Shown piece by piece: positions 28,651 to 40,386 of a stretch of DNA of 64,000 bases. The DNA comes from Isoetes taiwanensis (taxonomy: Eukaryota > Streptophyta > Lycopodiopsida > Isoetales > Isoetaceae). The stretch spans positions 62,001 to 126,000 of the forward strand of contig JAJEKV010000189.1 in NCBI GenBank assembly GCA_021234155.1, given 5' to 3'. The notes beneath the pieces are model-generated. The model was not told where the DNA came from. It worked only from the letters and a program-made list of their open reading frames with translations, and made no database searches. The translations under genes and the position numbers were made by a program. The stretch's first letter is position 1, and the number at the start of each line of letters is the position of its first letter.

Positions 28651-29930
28651 AAATAAGATTGGAAAAGATGTGGAAGAAGATCTTGTGAGAAGGGCCATTA
28701 CCCCAAAAAGTCTCCACAGCCGGGTTTAGAGGCCTACAAGTCGTGGGTGCAACTAGCCAATAATGCAAACGCAGACATATTCCACTCCCTCCATCGCTAC
28801 TCGGATAAACATATTGATTACAAAACCGATGCACATTTTGACCTTACAAAACAGGAACATGCAAGTGCAATTCATTTCTCGTCGATAGTAAATGCTAACC
28901 ATATATTGTGTGCTCTCTACAAGTGTGATACACTCACTTCGCATTTAGGCGTGGGTCTCATTTAACTAATCTGTGCAAATATGTTTTTTTTTTTGCAAGT
29001 CCCAAATCATTGTGGCTATCTTGGCAGGAATTGAGATTGTTTAATTGACAAAGAAATCTTTCTAAGGTTTGATATAAATTTGTAAATGAGGAGAATAGAC
29101 AATATTTTGGAGAGATGTGCAGTAGAATGCAAGGTATATGTATTGTCTTGCCATCAAACATCAACCACATTTATTTTAAGAGGATGTTCCTTACAAAATG
29201 CATGATTTCTAACAAGATGCTAAATTTCAAGTTTGATTGTTCACTTGCTGTGGTAAAGGCATGATATCTGAGTAAAAGCTCACCAACGGCAAGAGTTTTG
29301 AGCAGTCCAACTGGAAGCATGATGTTGGCGTATTTCATTAGTGTAGATGATTGCGCAAAATATGAAATCCAAGGTTTTAGGATTTAGAATTATCAACAAT
29401 ATGCCCATAGATATGCATCATCTCAATTATTTGGTAGGTCCTTGCCCCATTTAATTTGAATTAGCCATCTTTGTAAGAGTATGTCATTTGTTAGACTTCA
29501 ATAGACAGGAAGTTGAAAGCAATGCCTATATACAAATTTCCATGAAAACAAGGGAAATGTTCATGGAGGTCAAGCATCCAAAATGATAATTTGCGGTTTG
29601 AGGGCATAGTGCAAATAATGTTTTTTTTAATGTCATGGGGCCTAACATTTAGGTTTTTTCGACTACATCCTTTTTACATTACGGTTTGAATTGAAAAATT
29701 TTACCTTAAAGAGGAATAAGTGTGTCGGCAAGCATGGAGAATGACACTCACAAAGCACCTTCAAGCAATGAAGTTTGAGGGCATAGTGCAAATAATGTTG
29801 TTTTTTTATGAAATGGAACAAACATTTAGGTTTTCTCAACTACATCCTTTTTGTTACCGTTTGAATTGAGAAACCTCACCTTAAAATGCCCTCCATAGTA
29901 GTGGGTTTAGAAGCTGATACCAAGTTGGAA
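28646..29930 (+). repeat. repeat-unit module E, copy 2 (right of the LINE)
   Basis: Continues the module interrupted at 21691. Matches 16217-17512 directly, and 51715-52971 as the right palindrome arm. No coding. Confidence 0.88.
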
Positions 29931-29959
29931 AAAGAGAAATGTTGGGTCGGGCATAGCGA

Positions 29960-30190
29960 TAAATTTCTGTATGGTCTTGTCATACCCCACAAAGGCATCC
30001 TTAAAAAATAACATGAGATCTTTAAATAGATTTCCAGTGCTCGCCATTCCTATCCTCTCGCTTCAACATTTTTTTCCACGAAAAGTCACGGTGTGATGAT
30101 AAAATTCAATAGGGTTAAGACCAGCCAAGAAATTGAATCCAACAAAACCAATTGATCGAGGCATTAATTTGAATCCAATGAACAATTGTA
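29960..30190 (-). pseudogene. module M reading frame, copy 3, frameshifted
   Basis: The FIGFKLMPRSIGFVGF start is intact but small indels near 30040-30080 break the frame that is open in the copies at 12533, 17541 and 51431. Confidence 0.5.
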
Positions 30191-30195
30191 AGGCA

Positions 30196-31400
30196 TTTAA
30201 ATTAATACTAGGACATTGGTGGCATCTCTAAAAGCGTAGCATCTACATAACCCATGAAAATGTTGTAGATAGTAATCCATTATTAATATCTTTAAGCACG
30301 TAATGTGGACAATCATGAAAGATGCTTTGGGGATCATATGTTCAAAGACTAGATTAGCAACAAAAATTAAACCCCAACTAACAACAAAAAGAAGATAGCA
30401 TTAGAGCTTGCTCTAGTTCACTCGCATGCTGGGAGAAAATAGTTAGAAAATATGGCAGATGGTGAATGTTGCAAAACATAGGATTCAGTTGAAAATGTAG
30501 AAGCTTGCATTCTCCACTACATATATACACCAACCATTGATAAGAACCCATTAAATAATGCAGTAGAAGGTAGCATTACAATACAATTTAAGAATCCTCT
30601 ATAGTTCATATTTGCCTTCTACAAATATATACAATACATATACATCAGAGACATTGGTAAGAACCCATTAAATAATGCAATAGGCGGTGGCATTTCCAAT
30701 ACAATTTAAGAATCTTCTATAGTGCATATTGTGCAAGATGAAAAGCATCATAATGGCTATTGCATTTCTACTCAATAGAACAATGAGGGCTGCACATAAA
30801 AAAAGACAAAAACAACATGTTGTTTAATAAAGACTACACCATCAATTAGAAATCGAAATACCCACCTATAGAAGGTTTTCAAAATTAGGCGTCAAAGAAG
30901 AAATTTGAGAGGTTAAGCCACGTTAAAGGTTTAAGTTTGAGAGTAACATATATTTTATGCTAGCTAGTTTTCTTAGATTTTCTAATACTCTCTAAGAACT
31001 CTGAGAACACTCTTTGGATCCAATAGGCTATAATGTTTTAGATGTGACATTAAAGATGTGGACTCGAGTTTGTTATGTTGTTAGGATTTTACTCCAATTA
31101 CAAATCAAATAAGTGCAAAGCCACACAATCTAAGTTAAGCTAGATATCCCTAGTGCATGGGCGGAAGACTATTTTGTGAATGCAATAATTGTACACTAGA
31201 AGCCACCATAATGTCTTTCAAAATTTGTCATTCTTTATAGTGGAGTTTGGCATTGTCCTTAATGTGAATATCCACTTGCCCATTGCAGCCAGATGGACCT
31301 CTACAAAGTCTGCCAGCCTTAGCTCACAATCTTGAGTTCCTTATGCTACTAGCGATGACTAAGACATTAGGGCCAAATTATGGTTAAGAAATAACTTTGA
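30196..31400 (+). repeat. repeat-unit module S, copy 4 (left palindrome arm)
   Basis: Direct copy of module S; its inverted partner is 50230-51425. A short deletion near 30325-30335 replaces about 40 bp present in the other copies. Confidence 0.88.
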
Positions 31401-31740
31401 GTTAGTTCAGCCCCGCATTTTTGGTGCTTGTCTTGAGATGTCTTTTACCTTGATTTCTTACAATTTGGAAAAGGAGTTCTTGATATATCATGCTTGGTGA
31501 AAGCAACAACATTGTTAGTGATAACATCCACCAAACTTCTAAATACACTTTCTAATGTATTTCCTCGGTGATGTATTTCTAGGGCAAGCCAATTCTCCTT
31601 GGCATAATGCCAAAAGTAATGAGCAAGAGACACTTACCTCACACCTCTCTTTGGCGCCTTCCATTTGCACATTATGCACAAACATATCTCCTTCATGACC
31701 TTAATATTTTGCCTTATATTTCTTTGGGCCCTCGGCAAAG
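31401..31740 (-). pseudogene. module Z: decayed LINE ORF2 end, copy 3
   Basis: The minus-strand frame 31445-31633 has LAHYFWHYAKENWLALEI, then LESVFRSL. The Cys pairs lie just upstream in another frame. Inverted partner at 49860-50225. Confidence 0.4.
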
Positions 31741-33439
31741 AATCAAACCATTTGCATTAAAAAATCTCAAATCTCGTGGAGATCCGCAACTCTCGCGATT
31801 CTCGAAAAGGAAGGGCATGTCCAGAAGATCATATCCCCGCATTGGGCTAGTGGGAAGTTGTGTTGGGCAATCGATTTGTTTTCGAAGCTAGATTGAATAA
31901 AGAGAGAAGGCTCCATAACCGGCACCACAAGAACGAGAACCTATGAATGGGATCGGATTTATGGCTTTGTTGCTCTACAATAGTATTGATCCAAAAAATA
32001 GACACAAAGGTTGAGCCATATACTTAATGTTAGATACGGATGGATAGACAAACGTCTCACTTGGCTTACATGCTAACATATAAACTTACGACCATGTTTG
32101 AAGTTTTCTTGATCTAAAGTTTGTTTTGTATCTCATTTACCTAACATGAAAAGATCATACTAATCATAATAATCTTGTATTGGTAATGATAAAACTAAAA
32201 ATAAATGCTTAGGTCCACATGAAACATTTTAGTGGCAAGCATGCAATTACAATAAAAAAATTTCCTTGCATGATGGACCAGTGCCAAGAGTAGATGCGCA
32301 AGAAAATGCTAAAGTAAACCTTGGTGACATAACATGAAAAACACATTACTTAATACTTCATTCTCATCACCAGATCAGCAATCGTCTCAGATGAAAAACG
32401 CAGACTTGGCAGCATGGTTCTCATGTGCATACATTTTGTTCGATTCAAGATTCCACGACTACACCAATGCTTGAGCCTGAATAAGAGCCCATCTTGAGGC
32501 ATATATGAGATGAAACCAGATCTGCATCAAGATCACAGCGAGTTAGAATTCTAAGATCTAATGAAAAGTAGAACATGCAATATTAAAAAAAGGAGCAATA
32601 GAACTTGGTTGATGTTTACCAAATGGGACTTGAGAGTCAATTCTTTGACAAGAGCATGAATGCCTTCAAATTCTTGGGTGTTATCTCTGCTCAATTGGCG
32701 CGACCACGATTGGTTGCCTAAAACCTCAGGAAAACAAAGCCTAGGAATAAGTTAGATAAAAAAAAAAAGGGGGATTAAACTATGGGGCTTGGCTCTGCTT
32801 CATCACACAGCCAAGCAGAAAAAGCCAAGAAGCCATCGTTGCTTTCATACTGTGGTCTAAAGATCAGAGAGAAGAGATATCAAGCGAAAGCTCAGCATAT
32901 TCAAACATCGTTTGCGGAAATGAAGCACTACAATCACCAAAGGAGCTTACCGGAATGCTTGGATATAGCTCCACTCTGGAAGCAGAGTATGAAGAGGTTA
33001 GTCTCGCATTGAGCCTATAATCTGCTGTGGCTAAACCCCGCTAAATACTGAAAAGGGGCATCTTATGGCGGAAAATCGCTGGTGAAGCTCCAACGAACCT
33101 CCAAAGAAGATCGGATCACTCACAGAAGCGCAACCATGATTTGTCAAGCTTTTGCCAAATGAATTACATTGCTAGGGCGGGAAATCCTTTACCAAGAGCT
33201 TGAGTCTTTCTTGAAGCAAGAAGGCCATAGCGAGAAGCTCAATATTTTGGATCTTGGAGATGGCTGATGTCTGAACATAACCATGAGTCCATCTGAGCGA
33301 GCATTTTTGTATTTTTGTCTAGATAATGCATTTTTGTCTAAAATGCATTTTTGTAGCTTAAAGGTAAAGGGATGGCAAAGGTAACAAAGGTGGGCGGCAT
33401 AGAAATATAACTAGTTGGTGCATTCATGGCATTGGTGTC
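31741..33439 (+). repeat. protease 5' flank, copy 1 (left arm)
   Basis: This 1.7-kb flank recurs inverted at 48190-49860 and directly at 62215-63912, always ending at the protease ATG. It contains the short frame seen best at 48529-48834 (here 32782-33012, truncated by a frame change). The last 100 bp has TTTTTGTCTAGATAATGCAT-like short repeats absent from the right arm. Confidence 0.85.
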
Positions 33440-34680
33440 ATGGCTATCCCTCTCTTTTCCATCTTATTGCTACTCTTGATGATGGTTGGGCAAGTGACAA
33501 GAGCACAACAATATCTGACAAAATTGCATCATGTAGATGCAGGTCTATCCGTACACGAGAAGCTAGCTCGCGGAGCCATAAGAGACAATTATCGATGGAA
33601 AACTCTCATGGCTACAAGAAAGAGTGCAGACAATATGTACAGCAGAATTATTCCTGGAACACTTGATCATGGAAGTTACATGATGGAGCTACTAGTAGGT
33701 ACTCCACCTAAAAGTTACCTGGCAATTATGGATACTGGTAGTATTGTAACCTGGCTACGCTTCCATCCTTCTCAATCCACTTCTTTTTCCCCCATCTCGT
33801 GCCATTCCCATGTATGTGCATCTTTAGTACAACCCTCTTGTCTTGGACATGTTGGAGAATATCATAATTCAAACAGTGAGTCTTGCATTTATAACATCCT
33901 GTATGGTGATTCAAGTACTAGTACTGGAGTATATATCAAAGAAGACATAACCTTCATGTCCCACTTAGGTCTAAATCATACTTTCAAGATAACAATGGGT
34001 TGCTCGAATAGTCTCTCAGGACTTCTTACCCATGTTACTGGTGTCGTTGGTCTAGGTCGCAGTCCTCCTTCTCTCATCTCCCAATTACCCTCTCTTGATG
34101 GAAAATTCTCCTATTGTCTACCACATTATTCTAAGGATGCACATGGCACTTTGTTCCTTTGAAGCACCAAGTATCCTCTTCAATCATCATTCCACTCCCA
34201 TCCTTGCCAACTCTCCAAATGGCCAGTATTATGCCCAACTTCAAAGCATAATTGTTGGCAATACTGTGATTTCAAGGTGTGATACTTCTATAGACATCAA
34301 CCCTGGGGGCACCTTCTTTGATTCAGGAACTGTAATGACCTATTTTAGTCGTCCCGTGTTTGATGCTATAAAAGCTGCATTTGTTGATGCTTTACCGGGC
34401 TTAGATCCGGATGATGAAATTGATAATTTGGATGATCATTACGGTGTTTGCTTTGATGTTTCAAACATCCCTAATGTAAAGGTCCCATCCATGACTCTTC
34501 AGTTTCAAGGGACCTCATGGCATCTTCCACAAGAGAACTATGTGATGTTTGAAGATTCCCTAATGTGTCCTGATGAAGCCTATAGATGGTGATCTTTGGA
34601 ATCATAGGAAGCATAATTCAACAAGATCATATTATTTCCTATGATGTTAAAAAGATGATGATTTCTTTACGGTAATTGAT
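33440..34680 (+). pseudogene. A1 aspartic protease, nepenthesin type, broken left-arm copy
   Basis: Nearly identical to the intact gene at 46900-48189, read in the opposite orientation. The start is intact: ATG, hydrophobic signal peptide, then IMDTGS with the first catalytic Asp. Just after it an in-frame 33-bp deletion removes the Cys-rich loop (residues 108-118 of the intact copy). A G-to-T change then makes TGA at 34160-34162. Small indels follow, and the frame resumes at about 34200-34590 with the second catalytic motif FFDSGT. Another frameshift disrupts the end near 34567-34600. As assembled it would give at most a 240-residue fragment without the second active-site Asp. Some of these lesions may be sequence errors, but the 33-bp deletion and the stop are hard to explain that way. 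Confidence 0.9.
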
Positions 34681-36015
34681 CGCTAGTTCCTTATAGTTTG
34701 TACGAGGATCAAATTGTTGATCCTCATAGCTCACCATAATGGTGAAATAGAAGAATTCATTCGTCATTTTTTGTATTTTTTGTTATCTTTTATTACCATG
34801 AAGTTGTAAAACAGCACTTGAAGAAGAAGAAGAAGAAGAGTGTTTCTATCTCAGTCCAAAAATTAATAGTTATTATTATTAGCAGGCTTGCCTAACCTCT
34901 CTATAACAATTGCTGCAATTCTAGACTATTCACATGACTGACGCATCATTCAAAAATCTACGTGGCATAAGCTTAGCCCTTTGATCCTTTATTTTATGAT
35001 CCAACGGTTATCAAAGTTATTGAAAATTAGGAAATTCAATATCACGATTTCTACACTCCACAACGTGATCCTCTAGGCTTCTACAATCCATCCTTTGTCA
35101 GTCTTAAGTTGGGGAAATGGATCTGTTTATGAATCATTGTATCGTTGAGATTACAATTTGCTTGCATCTAAGTCTATCTGAGAGGTTTACCATGAATTTG
35201 TTTTCAGATGTATTGATGCGAGCCAACTACAAATAGACTTATTGCTTTATACATCGAGTTTTGTCACCACAGTTGTTATAAGTATCCAAATATGCTATTC
35301 CTTATGGAAACATCAAAGTCAGTTGTAAAATGGAGTATAAGCAGAGCAAGTTGGAAGAGCTACCGAAGAGGCCTCACTTTCTCTGATGCATTATGGATTT
35401 ATATTTCATATCTCATTTTCTTTTGCATAGTGAAAGAACATTTTTTCTTTTTCGGTTGCTCCAAGAACTCTTGCTGTGGCTTAGAGAGTCTAATGCCAGA
35501 ATGTAAGCTTGATATATGATGCTTTGAAATGATTTTTAATAACTATTTTGTGAATGCTAACAAAAGCATGCCTGATTTCATTATTCATTTTCCATGCAGC
35601 AGGTCGATTTTGTCTGCTAAATGCTTTCTAGCTATCTAAAAATATACTTTTGCCCTTTGTTTTTAGCCTAACGTTTCTCATTTGGAGTTATATCTTTATT
35701 CTGAACCATAGCAAAAGCTCTTTCTTGGATATAATATTATGTCGAGTTAGCCTTTCGTACTTGAGCTATATTTGCTTCCATATGATGGCGATCATGAGCT
35801 TTAGAATATTGGTTATTATGGTTATACATTGAGCCAGGTTTGAATGGCATGGATATTAAGACAACCTGCTAGTTCTCTTGGCTAAGAACACGTTTACTAA
35901 GATCGTATGCATGCAAATCCTTCTTATTATGTGTCTTGCCCCCAAAATCTCAACAGGCATCCAAATACAACAGTGGGGTAAGTCCAAATACATCAGTGAA
36001 TGAACATTAGCATTT
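34681..36015. other. protease 3' flank, left arm
   Basis: About 1.3 kb of non-coding DNA mirrored at 45575-46899. Includes a short (GAA)n run (about 34820-34840, shorter than its partner). Short frames at 35292-35832 match mirrored frames in the right arm but have no recognisable motif. Confidence 0.6.
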
Positions 36016-38090
36016 GCAAAATTAAACTGAATTGAATTGAATTGAATGTCTTTTATCGTCCGTGGAGACCAATTGGCCTATGGGACCTAATATAAAAGCC
36101 AACAGGCTTATTACTACCCGGGCTAAAAAACCTCGTCCGAAGGGTTTTCGAGGAAAAAGTAGCAAACAATAAGATCGCGGCAAGTTATACAAATATACAT
36201 GATGAAGTATATATACATGTTATTGATTGTTCGGGAGCATACCTGCGCCCTCATATCCATTACCTCCTGAGTGTATGATCCTAGTGATCGCAATGAAGCC
36301 TTGCTCAGTATTATGTGTAGTGGCTCGTCGGGCCTGACCAACAAAGTGTAGCATATTCGGATCTGATTATACGATGGGCAGCTCTGAAAAGTGTGACATT
36401 CAGCCACCTTAGTCTTGGCCAGATTGATGTGCATATTTGTGGCCTGGCAGAATACCTCCAAGACATCTAGGTGCGACTGCATATCCTTTGGAGTTTGAGC
36501 TAGGAGGTCGACATCATCCGCATATATGAGCCGCCTAATGACCTGATGCAAAAGTTGGATCCCGCCACCCCCATTATCAGTGAGTCAGCTTTCCAACTGA
36601 TCAATGTAGAGCCCAAATAGTGTTGGAGAGAGAGGGCATCCCTGGTGAACCTCAATAATGTTGGTTAATGGTTATCTCATCAGCTGTATTCGACCTGAAC
36701 AACGCTCATACATCGCATAATCGCGATTCTCGCAGATACCCACGCGGGGATCCCTAGTCGCGCAATCTTGCGCTTTTCCTAAGGCACAATGTCAAAAGCC
36801 TTTAATAAGTCAAAGAAATAACAATATAGGTCTTGCCGGCGGTTCATCTTGTCTTCAACCAAAATCCTCAACGCGGAAGATATGATCAATAGTTGAGTGT
36901 CGTGGTCTAAACCTTGTTTGCGTGAGGGCTTGCACATGGCGCCTCGCCCCATCCGGGTCAACATATACTCTAGAATGCCGGCTAGCACTTCTGCAAATAC
37001 TGACGACTATGCTTGTCCGGTAATTGGCTGGGTAGTGTGTATCTCCTGCCTTGTAAATGGGAACAACCCTGCGTGTGATCCATTGTCGAGAGAAACCTTC
37101 CTATAGCACCTATTGAACAGAGTAGTTAGGACTGGTGCTATAGGCTGCCTTGCCCACTTGATCCCAAAACATCTTTTTGTTGTAGGGTTTCCCAAAACAA
37201 CTTTCTGTTGCAGTGCCGAGTAGCCAATCAGCTGACCCGTTTGCTGCTCTAGCATGGGCGTCTGCAAAATTCCCTACCAAGTCGTCCGTAGAGGTCGGTC
37301 TAGTAGCTTGCCCAGCCAGCTTCAGGTAGAGTGGAAGGTGATCTGAGTCGGCCTCCTCATCCCTATACTATATTTGCCCACTCAGAAGTGATTGATGACA
37401 TGCATATCATGTTCAACCACTAACGCAAGTCCATCAGACTAGAACCTCCACCCTGGTTCTCCTATCTACAAGTGCACATATGGGGGTAAGGCCATTGTGC
37501 CAGGCCATTGCAAATCACCAAGTCAAGGATACCACAGAGTAGAAGCAACTGCCTGCCAAAGTGCATGACCTGGTTGTCATCTGATATTTGTGGCCAAGCG
37601 CCTCCGCGGGACGCAGTTGCAACACATCATCAGCCAAGGGGTCAAGTCTTATGGGCTGCTCCACTCTTGTTCCTGCATTGAAATCTCCAAGGAGTATGAC
37701 ACTGCCCAACTGCTTATGTTATTGTATGTCATCATATAGATCGACATAAGGATCCATCATATCCACATCTAAACGGGCGTGATAGAAGTTTCTTTCTACA
37801 TGTGGGAAGTAGAAGGCATCTAGGAAGAGAGGGTTGTCGCTACAATTATGCACCCGCACCCACAAGTATTGGTTGTGTTTGTACCTATTTATATCGCCCC
37901 TTCTATCATTTTCAGTCATCCGTATTCTCCTGAGCTTCTTTCCTTTTTGCTTCTTTGGCCCCACGAGCTTTGTAGATTCATCTTGCACTAGTCCACTGTG
38001 TATTCTATCACGAGATTGTTTGGATCCATTATCTCGGTTAATCCGCTGGTCCACGGGCCCAATCTGCGGAGACTTTTTGCCGTAATCAAT
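36016..38090 (-). pseudogene. second non-LTR retrotransposon family, left-arm copy
   Basis: Read on the minus strand, pieces of an endonuclease and reverse transcriptase follow in order. An N-terminal stretch (38054-37719) has RNFYHARLDVDMMDPYVDLY; the endonuclease landmark VILLGDFNAGTR is at about 37705-37670, with a TDSDHLP-like site near 37345. Reverse transcriptase motif A is CYFFDLLKAFDIVP (about 36820-36780), motif B is QGCPLSPTLFGLYID (frameshifted, near 36640-36600), and motif C is LIYADDVDLLA (about 36530-36500). It ends in a (TTGAA)n pentanucleotide tail at 36027-36049 instead of poly(A). This and the motif wording set it apart from the L1-type LINE. Its clade is not certain. Multiple frameshifts. 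Confidence 0.85.
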
Positions 38091-38207
38091 ACTTTGCTTG
38101 GTTGTGGGAGCTCACATTAGTATGAAAAACCTACGATTGTTTTTGCCTTAATCGGTTGTTTTTTCTAGATTCAAGCTTTGACCATTTTGAGTTGCAAAAG
38201 CTAGGCC

Positions 38208-38999
38208 ACAAATCTCGATCCATCCAGTTGCTCCTTTAATTGTCGGTGGTTTCCTTTGCAGGGACCTAATTCTTTGCAGACTCTGGAGGGAGCTCGATTG
38301 GCTCAAGGTATTAGCTTTGTATCAGAAGTATTGGCTTACTGCAAAATCTTATATCGAGTTAAGAATCATATTTAGGGTTTTTTGGTAAGGCTTTGCTTCT
38401 GGTTCTTCTTTTTAGAGGTTAGTTGTGCCTCAGATTATGCAAGTTGGGGCTCGTTCATGTACAAGCGATTTTGACATTTCGAAATAGCTGGGTATCAATT
38501 TCGATTGTGGCAGTTGGATATCAAATTACTTGTGAAAAGTTCTTCCCCTGGAAAAAGTTCCTATGAAATATCTGTGGTGGAAAATTTGGATGCAAGAATC
38601 TTAGTGGTAGTTTTTTTATTTATTTACTTTTTTTAATTTCTTGATTGACTTGCTGTCAGTGCTTGGTTTGAATCACAAGGATCTAACCTCTTTCACAATT
38701 TTTAGAAGTATCTTATCCAGGACAAATATCTAGGACAAACATCTTAGTCCACAGGTTTCGCTTGAGCAGAGCCTTAGGCTGCTATGACGTTTGGTGGATT
38801 ATAATAAGTGGAGCTTGGTAGCCTGCAGGTGTTGTGGTTAGTTCCGAGTCATGGCTATGGCATGTTAAAATCCTGCAAGCAACTACGCACGTGGCTTCAG
38901 AATACTGTACCCCCCTTTTGATGCCCGTTTTTGTGCTGTTCTTTTGCCGTGTATCTCTTTGTAATGCATATCACAGTGTGTCTTATTGGTGCCATGAAG
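38208..38999. other. palindrome spacer, left part
   Basis: Single-copy-looking non-coding DNA within the spacer. No frame longer than about 90 codons and no motif recognised. Confidence 0.5.
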
Positions 39000-39473
39000 G
39001 AACCGCCATATTTAGAGTCCGAGATGTGGTATTTTCAGACTTTTTTGGTGGTATTTCTAGCCATCCGTTATCAACCACTGTGCACTTCACAGTTTGAAGC
39101 TCAGAACCAACTGTTTTGGGGTTATTTTTGGATCAATCCATCTGGGCTCAAATCGCTTCCTCCCTTCATCAAACTAAGATTAAAGAGGAGATAAAGTGAT
39201 TAGAAGGGCTTTTGAAGCAGTTCAAATGGCTACAAAGCTACAAGAATGATCTGACCAAAGATCTGAGCTCCGCCGTGCAGTTTTCGCTTGGTTTTTGGCC
39301 AGAAATACCACTTTTTGGCCAGAAAAGCCATTTTTTTTGCCGGAAATACCACTCTTTTTGGCCAAAAATACCACTTTTTTGGCCGGAAATACCACCTGGT
39401 TGATAACGGGTGGTCAGAAATACCCCAAAAAAGTTCGGAAATACCACATCCCGAACTCTAAATACAGACGTCC
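39000..39473. mobile_element. Mutator-like MITE with 9-bp target duplication
   Basis: Terminal inverted repeats of about 76 bp (39000-39076 and 39398-39473) share TATTTAGAGT, GATGTGGTATTT, CTTTTTTGG and CGTTATCAACC in order. They are flanked by the 9-bp direct repeat GCCATGAAG at 38991-38999 and 39474-39482. A 9-bp duplication with long inverted repeats is the Mutator/MULE signature. The 320-bp interior has no transposase and includes a minisatellite at about 39290-39397, so the element is non-autonomous. Confidence 0.87.
39290..39460. repeat. minisatellite inside and at the edge of the MITE
   Basis: Five or six imperfect units of about 22-27 bp with core GGCCGGAAATACCAC and T-rich spacers. 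The core resembles part of the terminal inverted repeat (GAAATACC), so the array probably grew from the repeat end. Confidence 0.8.
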
Positions 39474-39482
39474 GCCATGAAG

Positions 39483-40386
39483 ATAGACTTTCATATTCTA
39501 GATCAAGCCATGGAGTTTTTTCCAATTTGTGCATGAAAAGCTTTCTTTATCCGCTTGTTTTGGCTACGTTCAGGTAAGCCCTGGAAGACCTACTGTAGCA
39601 TGATAACTTCTTCCTTGCTTTCGAATTTTAGTCTTCATATTATTTCTGCCTAAAAACCACTTGTTTCTTGGCTAAGAATATTTTTTTCTTTCTATCTATT
39701 CAGCCTTCTATTTTGCAGGGACTATTTTGTCAACGGAATTCATCAAGTTGACTGTAGCTGGTTCCACAGTCCAAATTTGCCATTTTGGTGTGGTCAAAGC
39801 TTTCATTGCACTGTGATGTCTGATGGCGCTTACTTCGAAGTGGGGGCTGGGCATTAGAGGTTTGGTGGAGTCTATTAACGCCCTTGTAAGCCCATCCCAA
39901 ATCTGGGCTCACATGGCTACTTGAACCTGTAGATATGGGCAAAAAGTCCCCCACGAACCTTACCGAACCTCAGGTTCGAACAACCGAACCTGTTAAACGT
40001 CATTATTACTTGTTGTTTTACTCATTAAGCCTAATTCTCCCCTCCCCCCAACCTTCCCACGGAACTGAAGCTTTAGCCAGTACTTCGAGCGGGATACCAC
40101 AACAATGCCTCAATTGGGCGCCAAAGTTTTGGAGAGCATCTCGAATTTTGGATTGATGTCAATCCTCGCCCAAATCCGGAGGAAATTTCGCTTCTTCCTT
40201 CGTATTTTGGTGAAGAATTGCATCAGTTTTGGTCGCCGGATTGTGGAGCTCTCAAAGCGATCAAAGCGTGTCAAATTTTCTGATCTATGGCAGACGTAAC
40301 AGTTCTGTAGATTTCAGGTAATGACAAGGAGTTAATTTCTTCTTCATAACAAAAAATGAAAGGCCAATTCGGGGTGAAGGTGCCCA
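39483..40386. other. palindrome spacer, non-coding
   Basis: No gene supported. A 15-bp palindrome, CGAACCT-C-AGGTTCG, is at 39964-39978. The 64-codon frame at 40105-40299 is Arg/Lys/Phe-rich and unremarkable. Confidence 0.45.

Larger units (their letters stand above)
27790..38207 (+). repeat. left arm of giant palindrome
   Basis: From the last 0.85 kb of the LINE to AAAAGCTAGGCC at about 38207, this 10.4-kb block is the reverse complement of 43385-61735 once the Penelope-like insertion there is removed. Order: LINE 3' end, module E, M, S, Z, protease flank, protease, 3' flank, non-LTR family 2, and about 120 bp of unique DNA up to the spacer. Confidence 0.93.

Noticed and set aside
39964-39978. 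CGAACCT-C-AGGTTCG palindrome as a regulatory site
   Set aside because: Isolated short palindrome in non-coding DNA, not repeated near any gene. Chance is adequate.
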